A DNA stretch of 20,722 nucleotides, taken from Gammaproteobacteria bacterium (GTDB taxonomy: Bacteria; Pseudomonadota; Gammaproteobacteria; Enterobacterales; Alteromonadaceae). The DNA is taken from the NCBI GenBank assembly GCA_023481025.1, contig JAMCWV010000074.1:4948-25669 (forward strand). Reading direction: 5' to 3'. The stretch's first letter is position 1; each line of letters opens with the position of its first letter. The position numbers were made by a program, and so were the translations under genes. Below are positions 1 to 8,900 of this stretch, in pieces. The notes below the pieces were generated by a model, which worked only from the letters and a program-made list of their open reading frames with translations, searched no databases and was not told where the DNA came from.

Positions 1-1662
1 GAAGTCTGCCTCAAAGCCCAGGCATGCTTTCCTTTTCAGGCACAAAGAGAAGTTAGTATTTGTGACGATGAGGCCGCGACTGAGTCACGCTCTGGACGCC
101 GGGCACAAAGGGTTGACTGGGACGGGCTGACCAATCGTTTATGGCCCGTGCCGGTAAGCGCTGATAACTACAGCAATTTGCGGGCCAGCAAGAATTTTCT
201 TTTTGCACAGCGGCGTGATGCTGACAGCTGGAACAGCTCGCTGGTCAGCATTGCCATTGACGCCAACGATGCCAAAGTTGAGCGGTTTACGAATAACGTG
301 AGTGAATTTCAACTCTCCGCGGATGGTGAGAAAATCTATTGGCGTACCCGGGACAACGATCTCTTTACCGTCTCAGCCCAAGCCACTGCACCTAGCGACC
401 TCTCGCAGGCTCGCCTGCCCACCAGCCAATGGCAAATGGCGTTTAACCCGGTGGCGGAATGGCAGCAAATGTTCCGTGATGCCTGGCTCATGCATCGTGA
501 CTTTTTATTTGACGCAGACTTACGCGGTGTCAACTGGAGCGCCACACGCGAGAAGTACGAGCCGCTGCTTGCAAGGCTCACCGACCGCCATGAGCTCGAT
601 GATTTACTATCGCAAATGATGAGTGAATTGAATGTGCTTCACTCACAGGTGAGAGGCGGGGATTACCCGCAAGCCAGCGACCGTCCCCAGGCTGCAACCC
701 TTGGCGCGGCCCTTGAGTCAACCAGTGCCGGCGTTCGGATCCGCCATATTTACGCAACCGACCCGGAAATGCCAGCCCAGGCATCGCCGCTACAACAACC
801 TGGGGTGAACGCACGGGAAGGGGACATTATTGAGGCAGTCAATGGTCGTCGGGTAGGTAACCAGGCTGAGTTGCACCAGGCCCTGCGCAACCAGGCAGGC
901 AAACAGGTATTGCTCACCCTGAGACGAGAGCAAAGCAGCCTGCAAACCATCGTTGAACCTGTGACCGTGCAGCGCGACCATCGCTTACGGTATGAAGACT
1001 GGGTGCAGCGCAATCGCAATAAAGTAGATGACGCGAGTAATCAGGACATCGGCTACCTCCATCTCTACGCAATGGGTGCGAATGACATTGCCAGTTTTGC
1101 ACGGGACTTTTATGCCAATGTGGATCGCAAAGGTCTGATTATTGACGTACGACGCAATCGTGGCGGCAACATCGATAGCTGGATTATCGAGAAGCTGTTA
1201 CGTCGGGCCTGGTCGTTCTGGGAACCCAATACCCATGGCGCACCCTACACCAATATGCAGCAAACCTTCCGTGGCCACCTGGTGGTGCTGACCGACGAGC
1301 TAACTTACTCTGACGGTGAGACTTTCTCGGCCGGTGTTAAAGCGCTGGGGCTGGGACCATTAGTGGGTAAGCGCACCACAGGTGCCGGAGTGTGGCTGTC
1401 AGGTCGAAACACCCTTGCCGATGGCGGGGTCGCAAGAGTTGCCGAAACTGCGCAATTTGCCATGGACGGGCGCTGGGTATTAGAAGGTTTCGGCGTAGAA
1501 CCGGATATCGAAATCGACAACCTGCCACATGCGACGTTCAACGGCTACGACGCGCAACTAGAATACGCAGTAGATCTATTGCAGCGTCGCCTGCAGGACG
1601 AACCTATTCCTGAGTTACGCAGCCAGCCATTACTCATGCCAGTAGCGGACGATATTTTATAG
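1..1662 (+). CDS. Tricorn-like S41 peptidase, C-terminal part (5' truncated by window edge)
   Basis: This is the C-terminal 553 residues of a tricorn-core type serine protease, probably periplasmic, which trims peptides. The reading frame is open from base 1, so the gene enters from outside the window; the GTG at 148 is only an internal codon. A core helical region (about residues 140-215) ends in a Leu-His-Ser motif with His214 as the likely catalytic histidine. A PDZ domain follows at about 262-315 (REGDIIEAVNGR). The S41 core has IDVRRNRGGNIDSW, with Ser393 the likely nucleophile, then TYSDGETFSAG and EGFGVEPD, where Glu495 is the likely charge-relay residue. Residue roles are assigned by analogy to archaeal tricorn. 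The missing N-terminal part should be a beta-propeller of some 500 residues. The stop is followed directly by a terminator, so the gene ends its transcription unit. The family call is secure; the substrate is unknown. Confidence 0.88.
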   Translation, partial: EVCLKAQACFPFQAQREVSICDDEAATESRSGRRAQRVDWDGLTNRLWPVPVSADNYSNLRASKNFLFAQRRDADSWNSSLVSIAIDANDAKVERFTNNVSEFQLSADGEKIYWRTRDNDLFTVSAQATAPSDLSQARLPTSQWQMAFNPVAEWQQMFRDAWLMHRDFLFDADLRGVNWSATREKYEPLLARLTDRHELDDLLSQMMSELNVLHSQVRGGDYPQASDRPQAATLGAALESTSAGVRIRHIYATDPEMPAQASPLQQPGVNAREGDIIEAVNGRRVGNQAELHQALRNQAGKQVLLTLRREQSSLQTIVEPVTVQRDHRLRYEDWVQRNRNKVDDASNQDIGYLHLYAMGANDIASFARDFYANVDRKGLIIDVRRNRGGNIDSWIIEKLLRRAWSFWEPNTHGAPYTNMQQTFRGHLVVLTDELTYSDGETFSAGVKALGLGPLVGKRTTGAGVWLSGRNTLADGGVARVAETAQFAMDGRWVLEGFGVEPDIEIDNLPHATFNGYDAQLEYAVDLLQRRLQDEPIPELRSQPLLMPVADDIL

Positions 1663-1678
1663 CTGCTTACGCAGATAA

Positions 1679-1709
1679 AGGAACCCGCTTCATTGCGGGT
1701 TCCTCTTTT
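1679..1709 (+). terminator. Rho-independent terminator after the tricorn-like protease gene
   Basis: A perfect 10-bp stem (AGGAACCCGC / GCGGGTTCCT) has a 6-nt loop TTCATT at 1689-1694 and is followed by CTTTT. It lies 16 bases after the protease stop and just before the 3' end of the convergent oxidoreductase gene. On the minus strand the stem is followed by the weaker TTTATC, so it may also stop the operon that ends at 1710. Confidence 0.85.
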
Positions 1710-2693
1710 CTAACGACTCACCACGACCTTACCAGTCATGTGTTGGCTGAGCACCAATTGATGGGCCTCAGTTAAGGTCTCGGCATTGATAGGCGATAAC
1801 GTCTTACTCAGGCTGGTGCGCAGTTGACCATCATCAATCAGGCTTGCTACCTGTGCCAGGATTTCTCCCTGGCGACGCATATCTTCGGTTTTAAACATGG
1901 TCCGGGTAAACATAAACTCCCAGTGCAGCGACAATGATTTTTGCTTCATCGCACTGATATCCAGTGGCGTTGCCGGGTCATCAATCAAGGCAAAGCGACC
2001 TTGCGGGCGAATGATTTGCATGACATCGTCGAAGTGAACCTCGGTGTGAGTCAGGGACACTACATCGGTCACATCGGCAAGCCCTGCGGCGGCCAGCCCT
2101 GCACTTAACGGCTCGCTATGATCAATCACATAATCTGCCCCTAAGCTTTTAACCCAGGCTTTCGATTCATCCCTGGACGCGGTCGCCACCACAGTCGCCT
2201 TGGTGAGTTTTTTTGCTAGCTGGATCAGTATTGAGCCCACTCCGCCAGCACCGCCGATAACCAAAATGACCCGGTCATCATAGACCGCTGGACAATGCAT
2301 TCTGTCGAACAACAACTCCCAGGCAGTCAGGCTGGTCAACGGCAACGCCGCAGCTTCTGCATCATTCAGGCTCTGTGGTGCGATACTGACGATACGAGCG
2401 TCGACACATTGGTAATCGGCATTGCTGCCCGGTCGCGTCACATCCCCTGCATACCAAACACGATCGCCGGCTTTGAAGCCTTTGACCTCAGCGCCCATGT
2501 CAACCACAGTGCCCACCGCATCAAAGCCGAGAATCTTGTCATCACCAGTATCTTTCGCCCGCGCCAGCACCTTGGTATCAACTGGGTTGACCGACACGGC
2601 GTTCACTTCTACCAATAAATCATGCGGCCCTGGGGACGGCTTGTCGGTTTCAATATCTTTAAGTTGACCGTGACTCGCTAGTACAGCTCTCAT
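1710..2693 (-). CDS. Zinc-type alcohol dehydrogenase-like (MDR) oxidoreductase
   Basis: A 327-residue medium-chain dehydrogenase/reductase of the quinone-oxidoreductase / zinc-type alcohol dehydrogenase-like group, expected to be cytosolic and NADPH-dependent. The N-terminal GroES-like half (to about residue 130) has SVNPVDTKV and ILGFDAVGTV. The Rossmann half carries the nucleotide-binding loop GGAGGVGS at 147-154. The cysteine cluster of a structural-zinc lobe is absent, as is usual in this subgroup. The start ATG follows a good AAGGAA ribosome-binding site. It is the last gene of the cstA operon, 24 bp after the ArsA-type ATPase gene, so it is probably co-transcribed. Nothing in the sequence shows its substrate, and its link to the upstream transport genes is by position only. 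Confidence 0.87.
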   Translation of the reverse strand: MRAVLASHGQLKDIETDKPSPGPHDLLVEVNAVSVNPVDTKVLARAKDTGDDKILGFDAVGTVVDMGAEVKGFKAGDRVWYAGDVTRPGSNADYQCVDARIVSIAPQSLNDAEAAALPLTSLTAWELLFDRMHCPAVYDDRVILVIGGAGGVGSILIQLAKKLTKATVVATASRDESKAWVKSLGADYVIDHSEPLSAGLAAAGLADVTDVVSLTHTEVHFDDVMQIIRPQGRFALIDDPATPLDISAMKQKSLSLHWEFMFTRTMFKTEDMRRQGEILAQVASLIDDGQLRTSLSKTLSPINAETLTEAHQLVLSQHMTGKVVVSR

Positions 2694-2717
2694 AGGAATT
2701 CCTTATTTGTGATTGAG

Positions 2718-3740
2718 TCAAAGACCTGCTTGCTCAAGTAAGCCCTGCATATGCGCAAGACCCTGCATGCCTTCTATATCCATCGCCTGCAATGGCACAT
2801 AAAAGCGCGCGTAAGGCGCAAAGGACGACGCTATTTGTTGCAGATACTGCTGTTCATGCTCCCGTCGCCGGGCAAGAAAGTTGCCATCTGCATCGTCCGG
2901 CAGGACGCGATTGATGATCAAACCGGCAAGGGGTAATTTTTCTGCCGCAAGGGTTGCCACACTACGCTGAGTTTCCAGCACGGGCAACTTCTCCGGGGTC
3001 AGGACAAAAAGTATTGCAGTGCTTTGCGGGTCGGTAAAGATCCGCCTGGTACGCTGAAACAGCCGTTGTCTGGCAAGCAGGCGCTCAGTAATGGCTTCAT
3101 TGCGCTCACTCATGCCAGACGTGGCGTGTTCCTGCGGATCTGTCATCGGGTTGTTAATATCTCGGCCCTGTTTGGGGGTTAGATGGTCAAGCACCCCAGC
3201 CAGCTTTTGCGAGCGGCTGTCATGTTTGAGCAGCCCCTGTGTCCAGGCTGCCATCGCCTCGGGTAGGCTCAGTAGGCGCAATGTATGCCCTGTTGGTGCG
3301 GTATCAAAGATGATCAAATCAAAACCACCGGTGCTTAGCCCGTCATCCAGTATTCTGGCGATACGCTCAAGCAGTGCCGCTTCCTGCGCCCCCGGTGATT
3401 GCTGGGTTAACCGCATTTGGCGTTCAATTTCAGCAAACATCTCGGGCCGGGTCAGCTTTTTCATCTCCGCAGCCACTCGATCTATATGCACTTTGACCTC
3501 ACGGTCAGGGTCTATTTCCAGTGCCCACAAGTTGGCTTCAAGCTTTACGCCCTGGCCCCCTTTTGGGTCGCCGATAGGCACACCGAAGGCATCCGCCAGG
3601 CTATGTGCCGGGTCGGTGGAAACCACCAGCGTTTTGCGCCCGCGGGACGCCGCTAGCCTGGCGAGGGTTGCAGACATCGTGGTTTTACCCACACCACCTT
3701 TGCCGCCCACCAGGATGACGCTTTTATCTGTTAACAGCAT
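2718..3740 (-). CDS. ArsA/Get3-family (TRC40-type) ATPase, single domain, no cysteines
   Basis: A 340-residue cytosolic SIMIBI-class ATPase with one ArsA domain. Visible motifs are the deviant P-loop GGKGGVGKTT at 12-21, a switch I region STDPAHSL at 41-48 and the ArsA-type switch II DTAPTGHT at 146-153. The protein contains no cysteine at all. It therefore lacks both the metalloid-binding cysteines of plasmid ArsA and the CxxC zinc dimer site of eukaryotic Get3. It is half the length of the two-domain arsenic-pump ArsA, and no arsB or arsR is nearby. Its ATG overlaps the end of the small Cys-Cys protein gene by 10 bp, implying translational coupling. A chaperone or energising role for the upstream CstA transporter or the small protein is inferred; an arsenite role looks unlikely. 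Confidence 0.9.
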   Translation of the reverse strand: MLLTDKSVILVGGKGGVGKTTMSATLARLAASRGRKTLVVSTDPAHSLADAFGVPIGDPKGGQGVKLEANLWALEIDPDREVKVHIDRVAAEMKKLTRPEMFAEIERQMRLTQQSPGAQEAALLERIARILDDGLSTGGFDLIIFDTAPTGHTLRLLSLPEAMAAWTQGLLKHDSRSQKLAGVLDHLTPKQGRDINNPMTDPQEHATSGMSERNEAITERLLARQRLFQRTRRIFTDPQSTAILFVLTPEKLPVLETQRSVATLAAEKLPLAGLIINRVLPDDADGNFLARRREHEQQYLQQIASSFAPYARFYVPLQAMDIEGMQGLAHMQGLLEQAGL

Positions 3741-4012
3741 TTGAAATGATCCAAAGGTGACTTTTCCATGCCCATTCGCATATGCCAGTCATGGAATCGT
3801 TCGAGAAGAAGAGGTTGCAGTTCGAGGGTGTAATAGCTTGCCGGGTTCGGCACGCCCATCATTTCAGAAAAAACCAGCAGCATAAACAAATCATCCTGCT
3901 CGCGTTTTGCTCGTGCCACCGCTGCGCGGTAGGGGGCGTTGTAGGCCTCCTCCGCGAAGTGGTTGGCTTTGTGCCACCAGTCTTTGATGGCACTGAGTTT
4001 ATGAATTTTCAT
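3731..4012 (-). CDS. Small protein with C-terminal Cys-Cys (cory-CC-star type)
   Basis: A 93-residue soluble protein ending in HFKCC immediately before the stop; these are its only two cysteines. It appears to match the family that I recall is named 'cory-CC-star', noted for sitting beside ArsA/Get3-type ATPases. The N-terminal part is helical and aromatic-rich (DWWHKANHF, 11-19), followed by a charged stretch AVARAKREQDD (31-41) and a hydrophobic LFMLLVFSEMMG (42-53). The open frame extends to 4087, but the ATG at 4012 is chosen because AAGG precedes it and the upstream part is unlike the rest. This start overlaps the end of cstA by 14 bp, and the 3' end overlaps the ATPase gene by 10 bp. 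Function is unknown; the terminal cysteines suggest metal or thiol chemistry, or a docking tail for the ATPase. Confidence 0.85.
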   Translation of the reverse strand: MKIHKLSAIKDWWHKANHFAEEAYNAPYRAAVARAKREQDDLFMLLVFSEMMGVPNPASYYTLELQPLLLERFHDWHMRMGMEKSPLDHFKCC

Positions 4013-5684
4013 GACTGCCTTGCTGTTTATCTTTATGTAGCCGTTTAAGTGTAGCCGCACACTCAAAGGCAATAAAGATAGCTGCAATCAAGACCACAAT
4101 ATCGAGCAGGAACAAGAACCAGTCACCGGCCACGTAGAAGGTCTTCAATTGCAGCACCAGCGCCGCTACTGTCATTACTAAGAGGAACAGTAAAGGAACC
4201 AATGTGTAATACATCGGACGACCCATGCGCACCAGAATCACTGTGATTACCATCAAGGTGAGGCCTGCCAGCAGCTGATTGGTGGTGCCAAACAAGGGCC
4301 AGATAAGCAAGCCACCTGAGCCGTCGGCGCCACCGGCACCAAATGCCAGCAGCAAACAGGTACTGACTGCGAGCAAGGTTGCAGGAATGACTTTCTGCAT
4401 CCATTTAATGTCATAAATGCTGCCCCACTCCTGAAAGATATAGCGCTGCAGACGCAAACCTGTGTCCATCGTCGTCCCAGCAAATAGTACTGCCATCACC
4501 GTCAGTAGCGTTTCCGCCAGGCCGATTTCTAAGCCAATACCGTTATTGATGATGTATGCGCCACCCTCGACAAAGGCATTGACCCCGCCCTGCCCGAATG
4601 ACGAATACACTGCGTTCCAATCCGCAATCGTAGCGAAACCTGCGGTGGCCGCAATAATAGCCGCCAGCGCTAGTGACCCCTCGCCCACTGCACCAAAGTA
4701 ACCAACAAAACGCGCATCAGTTTCTTTATCCAGCTGCTTTGACGTGGTACCGCCAGCTACCAGGCCATGGAACCCTGAGATAGCCCCACAGGCAATGGTC
4801 ACGAATAGCAGCGGAATCATTGACGGCGTGCCTTCCGGTACATCCGTATTGAATGCAGGTGCAATCATCTCTGGCCCCATGAACAATACCGCTGCATAAA
4901 TCAGGATCAGGCCGATGAAAAGCTGTAAGCCATTGATATAGTCGCGCGGTTGTAACAGCATCCAGACTGGCAATAACGACGCAATGGCCGCATAGCCAAA
5001 TAAAACAATAATCCAGGTCGCCCGGTCAGACAATGGACCCACCGCTTCGGGAAGCGAGATGGGCATCATTGGGCCAATACCAATCAACGCGTACAGTGCT
5101 ATCACACCGACAATAGATACGGTGAGTAAGCCGATATACTTCCGGTAAATCAACTGGCCGATAATCAGCGCAACAAAAATGGCGCCCCACACCGGAATGA
5201 CCGCACTTGGAAAGTCCACCAGCAGCCCGGCAATAACCGTGGCGAACACAGCGTTAACCATGAGTAACACCAGGAAGATGACGATCATGAACAGGCTACG
5301 CGCGCGCTTGCCCACCACGTCACCGGTCAACGCCCCCATAGATTTGGCTTTATTGCGGTTGCTCGCCCAAATCGCGCCAGCGTCATGCACCCCAGCGAAG
5401 AAGATTGTGCCAAGCACGACCCAGATGAACGCAGGTACCCAGCCCCAAATTACCGCAATGGCAGGGCCGATGATCGGCGCTGCGCCAGCGACCGACGTGA
5501 AATGATGGCCCCAAAGGACGAATTTATTGGTGGGTACAAAGTCGACGCCGTCTTCGAACTCATGCGCTGGGGTGCGGAATTTAGCGTCCAGGCGAAAGAT
5601 TTTTTCGGCAATAAACTTTGAATAGAAGATATAACCCAGCGCCATCGCGCCGAGGCCAACAATTAAAACAAAAATAGCGTTCAT
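3999..5684 (-). CDS. cstA: CstA-family carbon starvation transporter
   Basis: A 561-residue integral inner-membrane protein of the CstA/BtsT family, known in E. coli for uptake of peptides and pyruvate during carbon starvation. It has many hydrophobic segments along its length and the conserved N-terminal block WGHHFTSVAGAAPIIGPAIA (58-77), then GTIFFAGVHDAGAIWASNR (92-110). It is shorter than E. coli CstA and BtsT (about 700), lacking much of the C-terminal extension, as in other short-type members. The ATG at 5684 follows a GAGAG-type ribosome-binding site. It is the first gene of a four-gene operon that continues with a Cys-Cys small protein and an ArsA-type ATPase, both overlapping. A CRP-like site lies about 150 bp upstream. 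The family is clear; the exact substrate cannot be read from sequence. Confidence 0.93.
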   Translation of the reverse strand: MNAIFVLIVGLGAMALGYIFYSKFIAEKIFRLDAKFRTPAHEFEDGVDFVPTNKFVLWGHHFTSVAGAAPIIGPAIAVIWGWVPAFIWVVLGTIFFAGVHDAGAIWASNRNKAKSMGALTGDVVGKRARSLFMIVIFLVLLMVNAVFATVIAGLLVDFPSAVIPVWGAIFVALIIGQLIYRKYIGLLTVSIVGVIALYALIGIGPMMPISLPEAVGPLSDRATWIIVLFGYAAIASLLPVWMLLQPRDYINGLQLFIGLILIYAAVLFMGPEMIAPAFNTDVPEGTPSMIPLLFVTIACGAISGFHGLVAGGTTSKQLDKETDARFVGYFGAVGEGSLALAAIIAATAGFATIADWNAVYSSFGQGGVNAFVEGGAYIINNGIGLEIGLAETLLTVMAVLFAGTTMDTGLRLQRYIFQEWGSIYDIKWMQKVIPATLLAVSTCLLLAFGAGGADGSGGLLIWPLFGTTNQLLAGLTLMVITVILVRMGRPMYYTLVPLLFLLVMTVAALVLQLKTFYVAGDWFLFLLDIVVLIAAIFIAFECAATLKRLHKDKQQGSHENS

Positions 5685-5762
5685 GTGTTGCTCTCTTATT
5701 TTTGGGCTAACAAGTGGCTGAAGTTTATCATTTTCGTGAATCCAGTGACCTTAGACCAAGGT

Positions 5763-5768
5763 ATAGTA
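5763..5768 (-). promoter_or_regulatory. Candidate -10 box for the cstA operon
   Basis: On the minus strand TACTAT (5 of 6 to TATAAT) lies about 80 bp upstream of the cstA ATG. No matching -35 box is found 17 bp further up, which suits an activator-dependent promoter. A small perfect dyad ACCTT-N5-AAGGT (5748-5762) abuts it and could be an operator. A start near 5756 would place the CRP-like site at about -81. Assigned by eye. Confidence 0.35.
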
Positions 5769-5826
5769 TGGATTAATTCTTTCGTCTGAGAATAAGTTCC
5801 CTGAAAAACCAGGTAAATACGAAAAA

Positions 5827-5848
5827 AAGTGTGAAACTGGTCACTTTT
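5827..5848. promoter_or_regulatory. CRP-like binding site between cstA and the TonB receptor gene
   Basis: TGTGA-AACTGG-TCACT (core 5830-5845) matches the CRP consensus TGTGA-N6-TCACA in 9 of 10 positions, with flanking A and T tracts extending the dyad. It sits in the divergent region, about 150 bp from the cstA start and 120 bp from the receptor start. Control of cstA by CRP is known in E. coli; acting on either or both genes here is inference. Confidence 0.6.
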
Positions 5849-5947
5849 TGTCATAAAATGGCGCCGAAATTGTCATGGTGTTGTAACAAAACGGATGTAA
5901 CCTCACGCATTCAATAGCTTTACTCTCAAACTCTCTCACAACTATGC

Positions 5948-5951
5948 AGGA
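5948..5951 (+). promoter_or_regulatory. Ribosome-binding site that fixes the TonB receptor start
   Basis: AGGA at 5948-5951 is 7 bases before the ATG at 5959. The in-frame ATG at 5944 has no Shine-Dalgarno sequence in front and would overlap this site, so 5959 is taken as the start. This also gives a normal signal peptide beginning MTNKTKLTR. Confidence 0.7.
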
Positions 5952-5958
5952 AAATGGC

Positions 5959-8900
5959 ATGACTAATAAGACGAAACTGACCCGTATCGCAGCGGCAGTC
6001 GCGCTAACCCTTGGGATGTCTTCTGCGGCCGTCATGGCTCAGGAAACTTCATCGTCAATTCGCGGACAAATTCTTGACCAGCAAGGTCAGGTTGTCTCCG
6101 ACACGCGCGTCATCATTATCCACGTTCCTTCTGGAACAACTACGACCGTTACTACAAACCAAAGTGGTAACTTCACGGCGTCAGGCCTTCGCGTTGGTGG
6201 CCCGTACCGCGTCGTACTTGAAAACGCCAGTTTCGAAGCAAAAACCATTGAAGACATCTTTCTTCAATTAGGTGATGCTTACCGTCTTTCTGCAGAACTT
6301 GCGCCACAGGGACAGACTCAATACGAGCGTATCGCAGTTACCGGTCGTGCCATTAACACTACATCTTTACAAGCTGGCTCTTCAAGCACCTGGGGTGCTC
6401 AGGAAATTCAGAACATGCCAACTTTCGACCGCGACCTGAAAGATGTCGTGCGTCAGAACCCATTAGCTGCTGACCTTGGCGATAGCAACCGCCAGCTGAC
6501 TGTCGCTGGTAACAACCCGCGTTTTAACAGCATCACGGTTGATGGTATCGGCCAGAACGATGACTTTGGTCTGAACAGCGGTGGTTACCCAACCAACCGT
6601 TCACCTATTTCTATCGACGCGATTGAGCAGGTTTCAATTGAAGCGGTTCCGTTCAACGCTCGTTACAGTGGTTTCACTGGCGCACGTATCAACGCGGTTA
6701 CCCGTTCAGGTACGAATGACTTCAGCGGCTCTGTCTTTTACGAGTACGCAAGCGACAGCTTAGCTGGAACACCACCTGTCAGCCGTTTTAACACTGACGA
6801 AAATGCAAGCCGTCCTAACCTTGAATTCAAAGAAGAATCTATCGGTTTCACGCTTGGCGGTCCAATTTTACGCGACCGTTTGTTCTTCTTCGCTGCTTAC
6901 GAGCGCTATGAAGAGCCGACCTCAATTGCTCAGGGCCCAGCTGGTTCTTCAGTTGTCACGCCGAAAAACATTTCACCAGACCTAATCAGCGAAGTTCAGC
7001 GTATTGCGAATGACGTGTATGGTGTTGAAGCGGGTGACTGGAACGTTAACCCAACGCAAAACGATGAAAAGATCCTGCTTAAGCTGGACTGGAACATCAA
7101 CGAAGACCATCGTCTGGCCTTCACTTACCAGCGTGCAGAAGATGAGGCGGCGAACAACACCACCACAGGTGGTTCTACCTCACTGAACCTGAGCTCGCAT
7201 TGGTATGCTCGTACCCAGGAAATGGATAACTTTGCGGCGCAGTTATACTCAAACTGGACACCAGATTTCAGCACTGAATTTAAAGTCTCAGTTAAAGATG
7301 TCTCAACTGGCCAAGACCCGTACCTGGGCCGTAACTACGGTCAGGCACAAATTCGCTTCCTGGAAGAAGAGAACGCAGCTGGCGGCGCTGGTCAAATTAA
7401 CATTGGTCCAGACCGCTCACGTCACGCAAACAGCTTAGCGACGACCACCACTGAAATTCAGGGTCACGCTGAGTATCAATTGAATGACCACCGCATTACT
7501 GCTGGTGTTGAGTACACAGATATCGACGTATTCAACGAGTTCGTACAGGATTCATTAGGTTCATACGTGTTTGAGAGCCTGGCTGACTTTGAGAACCAGT
7601 TCGCAACTACAGTTAACTACCAGAACGCGTTCACCAACGACGTACGTGACGCTGCTGCCGAGTTCTCTTACGGCACGCTGGCTGCGTATATTCAGGACAG
7701 CTGGGACGTAACCTGGGACCTGACGTTAAACTTCGGTTTACGCTATGAGCGCATTACTGGTGACGACACTCCGACGTTCAACCAGACCTTTTTTGACCGT
7801 TATGGCTTTGCCAACAACACCAGCCTTGATGGCCAGGACCTTTGGCTACCTCGCATCAGCTTCGACTATCGTGTGACTGACGACATTACCGTACGCGGTG
7901 GTGTAGGTCGTTTCGCAGGTGGCCGTCCTAATGTCTGGATCTCGAACGCGTTCACCAATGACGGTGTGACACTGGTTCAGGCACCTCGCCTGGATAACGT
8001 CGAAGGCGTTAACCTGGTCACCGTTCCGGAAGAAATGCTGAACCTGCAAGCGGGTGACGGTAATACCAACCCAATCGACCCTAACTTCAAAATGCCATAT
8101 GACACGCGCTACTCTTTAGCAGTTGATTATGACAACCTGAACTTTGGTTACCTGGGTGAAGGCTGGTTTGCATCAGCAGAGTTCATCTACACAGAGAAAG
8201 ACCGCGAAGTCGCATGGACCAACCTGGCTAAAGCACCATTATTGGATGACAGCGGTAATCAGGTGACTTCACGCGGTGGACGCCCACTGTATGTGAGCTA
8301 TGACCCACTAGCAGGTGATCGCCCAGATGAAATCGGTGGCTTCAACACGGATCGTTTCGACGTCATGTTGACCAACGTTTCTGGCGGCCGCAGCATCGTG
8401 TCTACCTTTAGTTTAGGTAACGCTTGGGACAACGGTTTAAGCTTCCGTGCTGCTTACACCAACCAGGACGTACGTGATATCACCTCTGGTGGTTCATCAA
8501 CTGCGCACTCGAACTACAACTTCCAGACCGCAATTGACAAGCAAAACCCAGCTGTCGGTACCGCATCGTTTGAAGTTGAGCATCGCTTCCTGGCGTCTTT
8601 GAACTTCCGTAAAGAGTTCATTCAAGGTTACGCTTCGAACTTCGCCCTGTTCTGGGACCGTGCGTCTGGCCGCCCATACAGCCACGTACATGATGCGTTC
8701 CGCTTCCGCGGCTTTGGCGACGGTTCAGCTAACAACCTGTGGAGCTCGTCTAACTACCTGCCATACATCCCAACTGGTCCGGATGACACGACAGTACGTT
8801 ATGCTGACAACTTCAGCTACGAAGAGCTGGCACGTTACATCGATGAGGCTGGTTTAGCTCGCTATGCAGGTGGTTACGTACCACGTAACGAAAGTGGCCG

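Noticed and set aside
2718..3740. Arsenite efflux ATPase of an ars operon
   Set aside because: Single domain, no cysteines, no arsB, arsR, arsC or arsD nearby.
3091..3744. 217-codon open frame on the plus strand
   Set aside because: It lies wholly antisense to the ArsA-type ATPase gene, whose motifs are unmistakable; the translation has no recognisable domain and is rich in Ser and Arg as expected of a shadow frame.
5860..5876. Sigma-54-like TGGCGCC-N4-TTGTC
   Set aside because: The -12 element should be GC, but GT is found, and the rest is a weak match; no sigma-54 activator site was seen.
5944..5958. Earlier ATG for the TonB receptor
   Set aside because: No Shine-Dalgarno sequence in front, and the good AGGA site for the ATG at 5959 lies inside this stretch.
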